Assembly: GCF_902804475.1 (NCBI RefSeq)
Contig: NZ_CADCSU010000032.1
Location: 23,962 to 87,961 of the forward strand
Length of the DNA: 64,000 nt
From: Flavobacterium bizetiae
Lineage (GTDB): Bacteria; Bacteroidota; Bacteroidia; Flavobacteriales; Flavobacteriaceae
Direction: 5' to 3'
This document shows positions 8,951 to 14,672 of this stretch, one piece after another (within the stretch, counting starts at the first letter, position 1; each line of letters starts with the position of its first letter). The position numbers and the translations under genes were made by a program. The notes beneath the pieces are model-generated. The model was given only the letters and a program-made list of their open reading frames with translations. It ran no database searches and was not told the origin of the DNA.

Positions 8951-9586
8951 ATGAGCTTTTATTGGGTAAAAACAAATTCATTCATCAAAAGGGTATTTTC
9001 TAAATATTGTTGGGACATTCCAAACAACGAAAAGAAAATATACCTAACCTTTGATGATGGCCCAACTCCCGAGATTACAGACTGGGTTTTATCTGAATTG
9101 AAAAAGTTTGATGCAAAGGCTACTTTCTTTTGTATCGGAAAAAACATAAAAGCCAATTTAGCTTTATTCGAAAAACTTCTTACAGACGGACACGCAATAG
9201 GAAATCATACCATGAACCATGTTAATGGATGGAAAAGCAACAATGATGACTATATTGAAAACGTTAAGAATTGTGCTGCCGTTTTAGAAGAAGAAAAAAC
9301 ATGCAACCTTATATTTCGCCCGCCTTACGGGAAAATTAAAAAAGCACAATCTAAAATCCTAAGAAAATTGGGGTATAAGATTATTATGTGGGATGTTTTA
9401 AGCGCTGATTTTGATCAGACGATTACTCCTGAAAAGTGCCTTGAAAATGTTACTAAAAATGTAAAATCAGGAAGCGTAATTGTGTTTCATGACAGCATAA
9501 AAGCGTCACCTAATTTAAAGTTTGCCTTGCCTAAAACTTTACACTTTTTAAAGGAAAATGGCTATACATTTGACATTATTCACTAA
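8951..9586 (+). CDS. Polysaccharide deacetylase family protein (NodB homology domain)
   Basis: A 211-residue carbohydrate esterase 4-type hydrolase. Motif 1 TFDDGPTP supplies the catalytic base and metal Asp. Motif 2 HAIGNHTMNH has the two metal-binding His. Motif 3 RPPYGK, motif 4 (MWDVLSADFD) and motif 5 (VIVFHDS) all follow in order, so it should be an active metal-dependent deacetylase, probably of N-acetylated glycans. There is no clear signal peptide, so the location is uncertain. It starts 95 bases after the DUF2723 gene but a terminator intervenes. Confidence 0.92.
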   Translation: MSFYWVKTNSFIKRVFSKYCWDIPNNEKKIYLTFDDGPTPEITDWVLSELKKFDAKATFFCIGKNIKANLALFEKLLTDGHAIGNHTMNHVNGWKSNNDDYIENVKNCAAVLEEEKTCNLIFRPPYGKIKKAQSKILRKLGYKIIMWDVLSADFDQTITPEKCLENVTKNVKSGSVIVFHDSIKASPNLKFALPKTLHFLKENGYTFDIIH

Positions 9587-9611
9587 ATAACCTCAAACAA
9601 AAAGTAGTATT

Positions 9612-9914
9612 TTATTGATTGAATTGTTCCTGGACAATTCCGATAATGGTATTGGCATCAAGTTCTCCGGATTGTCTCCAGATCATTTGCCCTTCTTTAT
9701 AAATCATTAAAGTAGGCAATCCTTTTATACGTAAAGCTTCTGCAAGCTCCTGATTTTTATCTACATCAATCTTAATCACTTTGGCTTTATCGCCTAGCGC
9801 AGCCGCAACATCCTTAATAACAGGATGCATCGATACAGATGATTCGTTCCAATCTGTGTAAAAATCAATTAACACCGGAACCTGAGCATTTATAAGTTCT
9901 CCAAATTTTGACAT
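9612..9914 (-). CDS. Thioredoxin-fold protein lacking the CXXC active site
   Basis: A 100-residue protein with clear thioredoxin architecture: VPVLIDFYTDW at the end of strand 3, KVIKIDVDKNQELAEALRIKGLPTLMIYKEG with the cis-proline, and the C-terminal helix. Where thioredoxin has WCGPC this protein has WNESS, and the whole chain contains no cysteine. It cannot be a dithiol reductase; a binding or chaperone-like role is possible. The gene is convergent with the deacetylase and lies 75 bases after the metallophosphoesterase gene on the same strand. There is no signal peptide, so it should be cytoplasmic. Confidence 0.88.
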   Translation of the reverse strand: MSKFGELINAQVPVLIDFYTDWNESSVSMHPVIKDVAAALGDKAKVIKIDVDKNQELAEALRIKGLPTLMIYKEGQMIWRQSGELDANTIIGIVQEQFNQ

Positions 9915-9988
9915 AAAACCAAAAATTTAATTCTTTTTTATTCTGTTAAAAAGAGATAATTATATACAAATGTAGCATTTTTAACGAA

Positions 9989-11224
9989 TTAAGCCACATT
10001 GTTCCCTTTTTTTAGTTCAATCACTGTTATTTCAGGCATTATACCTACTCGCCCCGGATAAGCGTGAAAACCAAATCCGCGATTTACATAAACGTATCGG
10101 CCAACATTTTCGTATAATCCTGCCCATTGTTTATAAATGTACTGCGCCAGACTCCACTTAAAATATCCCGGAATTTCAATTCCAAACTGCATTCCATGTG
10201 TATGACCTGCTAAAGTCAAATGAAAGTTTTTAGGATGATTTTTAATCTCATACTCCCAATGACTCGGATCATGACTCATTAAGACTTTAAAATCGTCCTG
10301 ATGCACATTTTGAGAGGCTTTATTTAAATCTCCGGCCTTTTTAAAATTGTGCCCCCAATTCTCTACTCCAATCAGCGCGATTTTATCATCGCCTTTTTGA
10401 ATGTAAGTATGCTCATTTAACAAAAGCTCAAAACCTATTTGTCCGTAAAGATTTTTAATTTCTTTGAAGTTTTCGTCTTTTTCTTTTTCAGAAGGCCACG
10501 TTACATATTCGCCGTAATCATGATTTCCTAAAACTGAAAACTTCCCGTATTTATAATCTTTTATTCTATTAAAAGTCTCCAACCACGGATGCATTTCTTT
10601 AGCATGAGTATTTACAATATCTCCGGTAAATAAAATCATATCTGCCTCTTGCTCATTAATCAAATCAATGGCATAATTTATTTTGTCCGGATTATCAAAA
10701 CTTCCGCTATGAACGTCTGAAATCTGAGTAATTTTAAACCCATCAAAAGCGTCCGGTAAATCAGGAAAATAAATCGTCTGCCTGAAAACTTTAAAATTAT
10801 ATTTACCTTCAAAAATTCCGTAAATCAGCGATAAAAAAGGAACAGCAGCCAAACCTAATGCTATCTGACTCACAAATTTTCGCCTGTTTGGCATCATCTC
10901 AGAACGCGGCGTGTTATACATGAAATAATTCAGGATACTTGCTCCTATTCTAAAAATATCTTCTCCAAACATCACAAGTGTCAAAACTATTTTTGGCACA
11001 TAAACCAATAACATCAACCCCATTGTAAACATGGTTTGCTTGGTTTGCCCAACAGAACGATCAAATTGCGTAAAAGAGTAAATGATAAAAATTAAAAGCA
11101 GTAAACTTATAATTTGATAACTCACCAAAACCCATCTCAATTTCACTAAGGTACGAAAGGCTTGATAAGAATAGAACTCAATAAATAAAAAAAGAGCACA
11201 TAGAATTATAAAACGAATGATCAT
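9989..11224 (-). CDS. Membrane-anchored metallophosphoesterase
   Basis: A 411-residue protein. Three to four hydrophobic segments cover residues 1-110, and a twin-arginine-like stretch RRKFVSQIALGLAAVPF precedes the last one. The catalytic domain has the calcineurin-like metal motifs in order: QISDVHSG, FTGDIVN, LGNHDYGE, SHDP and LAGHTHGMQFG. The family includes YkuE/YaeI-type lipid phosphoesterases acting on UDP-diacylglucosamine-like substrates; the substrate here is unknown. The ATG at 11224 is kept because the first helix begins at once (MIIRFIILCALFLFI). Confidence 0.9.
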   Translation of the reverse strand: MIIRFIILCALFLFIEFYSYQAFRTLVKLRWVLVSYQIISLLLLIFIIYSFTQFDRSVGQTKQTMFTMGLMLLVYVPKIVLTLVMFGEDIFRIGASILNYFMYNTPRSEMMPNRRKFVSQIALGLAAVPFLSLIYGIFEGKYNFKVFRQTIYFPDLPDAFDGFKITQISDVHSGSFDNPDKINYAIDLINEQEADMILFTGDIVNTHAKEMHPWLETFNRIKDYKYGKFSVLGNHDYGEYVTWPSEKEKDENFKEIKNLYGQIGFELLLNEHTYIQKGDDKIALIGVENWGHNFKKAGDLNKASQNVHQDDFKVLMSHDPSHWEYEIKNHPKNFHLTLAGHTHGMQFGIEIPGYFKWSLAQYIYKQWAGLYENVGRYVYVNRGFGFHAYPGRVGIMPEITVIELKKGNNVA

Positions 11225-11303
11225 TATTTATAGTTTTAAGCAAAGTAACAAAGAATGAAATTTCAAATGGTTTTTATTATCAAAAATTTAACTCAATAAG
11301 AAC

Positions 11304-11335
11304 AAAAAGCTGATAGATTTCTCTACCAGCTTTTT
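11304..11335 (-). terminator. Terminator downstream of the first Lys/Ala-rich small protein gene
   Basis: AAAAAGCTG (11304-11312) and CAGCTTTTT (11327-11335) around a 14-base loop. It resembles in sequence the hairpin at 13803-13830, which ends the paralogous pair, so gene and terminator seem to have been duplicated together. It also lies ahead of the metallophosphoesterase gene. Confidence 0.65.
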
Positions 11336-11398
11336 CTCTACCAAATTTTTTAAAACCTTTATAATCCACAACACGGTTTACATCAAACCTGTATTGTT

Positions 11399-11587
11399 TT
11401 ATTTTTTAGCTTCTGGTTTAGCTGCTTCTGCTTTAACTTCAGCTTTTTTAGCTTTTTTGTCTGCTTTTTTCTCTTTTTTAGGAGCTTTTGCTTCTTTTGC
11501 CGGAGTTGTTTGTGCTGGAGTTGTTTGAGCGCTTACCATTGCAGTTGTTCCTAAAACAGCTACTGCTAACATTACTAATTTTTTCAT
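11399..11587 (-). CDS. Small exported Lys/Ala-rich protein (Asr-like composition), paralogue 1
   Basis: A 62-residue protein: signal peptide MKKLVMLAVAVLGTTAMVSA, then about 42 residues of Gln-Thr-Thr-Pro-Ala repeats and KEAKAPKKEKKADKKAKKAE-type sequence, very basic and probably disordered. A longer frame begins at 11623, but the ATG at 11587 puts the signal peptide at the N-terminus and matches the two paralogues at 13913 and 14147. No domain is recognised. In composition it recalls the E. coli acid-shock protein Asr. The upstream region holds a direct-repeat box (11653-11670) shared with the paralogue operon, next to a two-component system. Confidence 0.8.
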   Translation of the reverse strand: MKKLVMLAVAVLGTTAMVSAQTTPAQTTPAKEAKAPKKEKKADKKAKKAEVKAEAAKPEAKK

Positions 11588-11634
11588 GATTGAAGTGTTT
11601 ATGATTATTATTATTATTTTCATTTATTATACCT

Positions 11635-11670
11635 CAAAGATATATACGCTAAATGAAGACAAAATGAAGA
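11635..11670 (-). promoter_or_regulatory. Promoter with OmpR/PhoB-type direct-repeat box, Lys/Ala-rich gene 1
   Basis: Minus-strand -7 element TATCTTTG (11642-11635). Ten bases upstream lies ATGAAGACAAAATGAAGA (11653-11670 on the plus strand), that is ATGAAGA repeated with an 11-base period. The same 18 bases occur 10 bases from the -7 element of the other operon (14388-14423). An 11-base direct repeat replacing the -33 box is typical of OmpR/PhoB-family activation. Confidence 0.7.
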
Positions 11671-11696
11671 TTGCACTACTTTGAAAAAATTAACGT

Positions 11697-13037
11697 TTAA
11701 TTGTGTTTTATGATTTCAGGAAACAGCAATACAAAGGTTGTACCTTCATCAGGAGCCGAAGAAACCTTTATCTCGATATGATGAAAAGAGGCAATACTAT
11801 CAGCAATAGCAAGCCCTAATCCCTGCCCTTCCTGATCTGAACTAATTCTGGCAAACCTGCTGAATATTTTTTCGATTTGAGAAGCATTCATCCCAATTCC
11901 GGAATCTGCTATCGAAATAAAATAACGTTCCTCTACAAAACCATCTGTAACTATAATACTTCCGTTCGGTTTATTGTACTTTATTGCGTTCGTTACCAGG
12001 TTATAAATCAAAATATGAATAAGGGTTTTATTTCCTGTAAAGGAAAAATCATGCTCCATTTTATTTAAAAACTGAATTTCTCTATCATCAATTCGATCTT
12101 GCAAATCTTCCTGAAGATCTGTAACAATCTCATGAAAATTTACCTCTTCATTTGCTTCGTACTGATTGTTTTCGATTCTGGAAATCAGCAATAAATTATT
12201 GATGATTTTTTTTAGCATATCAAGAGTTCGCAATGAACCCGCAATTTTATCAAAAGCATTATCATCTAAAGAATCATTTTGAAGCAAATTCTCGAACTTG
12301 TTTTTAAGCAACGCAATAGGCGTTAACAATTCATGCGAAACATTTGATATAAACTGTTTTTCTTTTTTAAAAAGTTCCGCAATACGATCCATCATCTGAT
12401 TTAAAACAAAATCAAGTTCCCTAAAATCTCTCGATCTTGCTTTTATGGGTGTATGATCAAAAGCTTCAGGCTCGTTGACACGCCTTATTTTCGTATCAAT
12501 AATTTTGTAGAAAGGTTTTAGTAAATATTCAATATAAAAAGTATCTGCCAAAAAAGTAATCAGCAAAATAACCACAAAGACAATTATAATAAAGAACCTG
12601 ATAATAAATGTAAGATCCTTTACTTCACCAAGACTACTTCCTATTTCGAGTTGATATCCCTGATTATCGTATGTAAAATGATATTGAAGAATGCGATACT
12701 CATTTTCTTCTCCTTCTATAATACGGTATTCATTGGTAAAAACAGCTTTCTTTTGATTTGCTTTTTTTACAGAAGATTTAGAAAGTACCAAAAACTCACT
12801 ATGTAGTGTAGAAAATTGCGAGTAGGTTTCAGTCGAATCGTCTTCATTTTCTATAAAATCATCAATTTCATTTCGATCCAAATGCTGTATGAACTTTTGT
12901 TTCTTCTCCAGCAATCCATTATTAATATGTCGGTAAACAACATTTTCAACCAGAATGGGCAACATTAGCCATAAAACCAAAATCACTAACAATCTGGTTA
13001 GCGCATTAAAAATAGCCAATTGATGCTTTATCTTCAC
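11697..13037 (-). CDS. Sensor histidine kinase of an OmpR-type two-component system
   Basis: A 446-residue membrane kinase. Transmembrane helix 1 is at about residues 10-32. An extracytoplasmic sensor segment of about 110 residues, rich in acidic side chains (NEIDDFIENEDDSTETY), follows, then helix 2 at about 142-165. Next come a linker, the phosphoacceptor H-box FISNVSHELLTPIALLKN, the N-box NLVTNAIKYNKPNG and the G-boxes DSGIGM and GQGLGLAIAD. All catalytic motifs are intact. It lies 11 bases after the response regulator gene and is surely cotranscribed. The ligand is unknown; acidic sensor loops sometimes bind cations or basic peptides, which is only a suggestion. Confidence 0.92.
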   Translation of the reverse strand: MKIKHQLAIFNALTRLLVILVLWLMLPILVENVVYRHINNGLLEKKQKFIQHLDRNEIDDFIENEDDSTETYSQFSTLHSEFLVLSKSSVKKANQKKAVFTNEYRIIEGEENEYRILQYHFTYDNQGYQLEIGSSLGEVKDLTFIIRFFIIIVFVVILLITFLADTFYIEYLLKPFYKIIDTKIRRVNEPEAFDHTPIKARSRDFRELDFVLNQMMDRIAELFKKEKQFISNVSHELLTPIALLKNKFENLLQNDSLDDNAFDKIAGSLRTLDMLKKIINNLLLISRIENNQYEANEEVNFHEIVTDLQEDLQDRIDDREIQFLNKMEHDFSFTGNKTLIHILIYNLVTNAIKYNKPNGSIIVTDGFVEERYFISIADSGIGMNASQIEKIFSRFARISSDQEGQGLGLAIADSIASFHHIEIKVSSAPDEGTTFVLLFPEIIKHN

Positions 13038-13048
13038 AATGTTTTTAT

Positions 13049-13723
13049 TTACTCATTAATACGATAACCAACGTTTCTAACGGTTTCAAACCAATCTATT
13101 GCGGTATGTTTGTCTAGTTTTTTTCGAAGATTTCGAACATGAACATCAATAAAATTAGAATCTGAATTTACTTCGAGAATATCGCCCCAAATATGTTCGG
13201 TTAATTGTAATCTGGTAATTACGCGATTTTTGTTCAGCACTAAATACTGAAAAATATCAAATTCCTTTTTGGTAAGACTGATCGGAATATTATCGTAACT
13301 CACTTTATAATCCTGAAGCTGCAACAAAAAACCATGAATACTCAAACTGTTCACGGTAAAACCATGAATTCTTCGAATTACAGCAAATAATCTCGCACTA
13401 AGTTCTGTTAGCGCAAAAGGTTTCGTCAAATAATCATCGGCTCCCAAATGCAGTCCATTTATTCTGTCGTCTAGCTCTCCTCTGGCCGTAAGCACAATAA
13501 CCGCAATTTTTGATTTTGTTTTTCGAACTGTTTGCAAAACCTCAAATCCATCTCCGTCAGGCAAGCCAAGATCAAGAAGCATCGCATCATAATCGTTACT
13601 ATTTACCTCTTCAAGAGCATCGCTGCAATTATGAGCAATCTTGCAAACGTAACCTACGTTGCACAAAAAATCATAAACCTCTACGGCAAGTTCTTTATTA
13701 TCTTCAACAATTAGAATATTCAT
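13049..13723 (-). CDS. OmpR/PhoB family response regulator
   Basis: A 224-residue regulator. The receiver domain has the acidic pocket (VEDN), phospho-acceptor Asp in MLLDLGLPDGDGFEV (about residue 51), the Thr switch in VIVLTARGE and the Lys in YLTKPF. The C-terminal winged helix (about 125-222) includes LTKKEFDIFQYLVLNKNRVI and DVHVRNLRKKLDKH, the DNA-recognition part. It is first in the operon with its kinase. A perfect 16-base palindrome lies upstream (13768-13783). The shared direct-repeat boxes in front of the flanking small-protein genes are its most likely targets. Confidence 0.93.
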   Translation of the reverse strand: MNILIVEDNKELAVEVYDFLCNVGYVCKIAHNCSDALEEVNSNDYDAMLLDLGLPDGDGFEVLQTVRKTKSKIAVIVLTARGELDDRINGLHLGADDYLTKPFALTELSARLFAVIRRIHGFTVNSLSIHGFLLQLQDYKVSYDNIPISLTKKEFDIFQYLVLNKNRVITRLQLTEHIWGDILEVNSDSNFIDVHVRNLRKKLDKHTAIDWFETVRNVGYRINE

Positions 13724-13767
13724 AATACAGCGTTTAAGCGCAACTAAATTTAAGCAATTCTAAAAAA

Positions 13768-13783
13768 AATATTGCGCAATATT
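13768..13783. promoter_or_regulatory. Perfect 16-base palindrome upstream of the response regulator
   Basis: AATATTGCGCAATATT, self-complementary over all 16 bases, 45 bases upstream of the response regulator start. A degenerate -7 element (TAAATTTA, 13752-13745) follows 15 bases later on the minus strand, so the palindrome covers the -33 position. An operator is likely but the binding protein is unknown. Confidence 0.5.
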
Positions 13784-13802
13784 AAAAAAATTAACGAATC
13801 AA

Positions 13803-13830
13803 AAAAAGCTGATAAATTTCTTTATCAGCT
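13803..13830 (-). terminator. Terminator of the Lys/Ala-rich gene pair
   Basis: AAAGCTGATAAA and TTTATCAGCTTT around a 4-base loop, a perfect 12-base stem. It follows the gene at 13913-14095 and separates the pair from the two-component operon. It is related in sequence to the hairpin at 11304-11335. Confidence 0.75.
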
Positions 13831-13912
13831 TTCGCCATCTGCATTCTCATAATCATTACTTCTGTTTTGCCTCCTTTACAATTCTTCGAAAGCAAAACGA
13901 AAACAATTTCTA

Positions 13913-14095
13913 TTATTTTACTTTAGCTGCCTCTGCTTTTGGAACTTCTGTTTTTGCTTTTTTATCAGCTTTATTTTTGTGGTGTTTTGTTGCTTTAACT
14001 TCTTTTGCAGGCGCTGCCGGAGCTGGAGTTGTTTGAGCACTTACCATTGCAGTTGTTCCTAAAACTGTTACTAATAACATCAATAATTTTTTCAT
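13913..14095 (-). CDS. Small exported Lys/Ala-rich protein (Asr-like composition), paralogue 2
   Basis: A 60-residue protein: signal peptide MKKLLMLLVTVLGTTAMVSA, then QTTPAPAAPAKEVKATKHHK and a Lys/Ala tail ending EAAKVK. The signal peptide is nearly identical to paralogue 1 and the KEVKATKH core is shared with paralogue 3. The TTPAP and KATKHHKNK pieces closely resemble the composition of enterobacterial Asr. It is second in a two-gene unit with paralogue 3 (51 bases between them, no promoter seen in the gap) and is followed by a terminator. Confidence 0.78.
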   Translation of the reverse strand: MKKLLMLLVTVLGTTAMVSAQTTPAPAAPAKEVKATKHHKNKADKKAKTEVPKAEAAKVK

Positions 14096-14146
14096 GATTT
14101 CTAAATTTTTAAATTAATTAACCTTTTGTTTTATAATAACCTTTTC

Positions 14147-14344
14147 TTATTTTTTTACTTTAGCAGTCTCTACTTTAGCAGCTTCGCTTTTTTCTGATTT
14201 TACTTTTTTATCAGATTTGGTTTTTGGATGTTTTGTTGCTTTAACTTCTTTTGCAGGAGTTGCTTTAACATCTTTTGCAGGAAACGCACTAACCATTACA
14301 CTTGTGCCTAAAACTGCCACTAATAACATCAATAAATTTCTCAT
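14147..14344 (-). CDS. Small exported Lys/Ala-rich protein (Asr-like composition), paralogue 3
   Basis: A 65-residue protein: signal peptide MRNLLMLLVAVLGTSVMVSA, then FPAKDVKATPAKEVKATKHP, an internal repeat of PAK(D/E)VKAT, and a Lys-rich tail. First gene of the two-gene unit with paralogue 2. Its promoter has the 18-base direct-repeat box at the same spacing as that of paralogue 1. No cysteine or catalytic residue pattern is present; a charge-based or chaperone role in the periplasm is conceivable. Confidence 0.77.
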   Translation of the reverse strand: MRNLLMLLVAVLGTSVMVSAFPAKDVKATPAKEVKATKHPKTKSDKKVKSEKSEAAKVETAKVKK

Positions 14345-14387
14345 GATTTCTATTATTTAAAAAATTAATTCCTTTTATTTTATAGAT

Positions 14388-14423
14388 CAAATGTACCCCT
14401 GTAATATGAAGACAAAATGAAGA
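14388..14423 (-). promoter_or_regulatory. Promoter with OmpR/PhoB-type direct-repeat box, Lys/Ala-rich genes 3 and 2
   Basis: Minus-strand -7 element TACATTTG (14395-14388), 10 bases, then ATGAAGACAAAATGAAGA (14406-14423 on the plus strand), identical in sequence and spacing to the box at 11653-11670. Flanking sequence is otherwise unlike, so the box is conserved by function or by limited duplication. Confidence 0.7.
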
Positions 14424-14475
14424 AATTCCTGATCATAACTATTTTAACTTGACATTAACTATTGGTGCTTTTTTC

Positions 14476-14605
14476 ACCATATAAGTAATATAAGTTCATT
14501 TAATTTTATCAATGAAATTTTAGACGCACTGCTGTGCGTCTCTACAATGCAGTGCGTCTCTAGAGAATGCGTACTGCTAAAATGAACTTATATTACTTAT
14601 ATGGT
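14476..14605. mobile_element. MITE-like element with 26-base perfect terminal inverted repeats
   Basis: Bases 14476-14501 and 14580-14605 are perfect inverted repeats (they begin ACCATATAAGTAATATAAG). Between them lies a copy of the dispersed palindrome AGACGCACTGCTGTGCGTCT and a partial second copy. The element is 130 bases and encodes nothing; no clear target duplication is seen. It fills most of the gap before polA. Confidence 0.55.
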
Positions 14606-14672
14606 AAAAAATTTCTTTTTTGATTAATTTTTGAAACCCAATTGTTTATTTTTACAGACTAATATTTTTTTT

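Noticed and set aside
13510..13725. Plus-strand open frames across the response regulator
   Set aside because: Shadow frames of a clear receiver domain on the minus strand.
14521..14580. CRISPR-like array around the GTGCGTCT repeats
   Set aside because: Only two or three inverted copies without regular spacers; they are members of a dispersed palindrome family.
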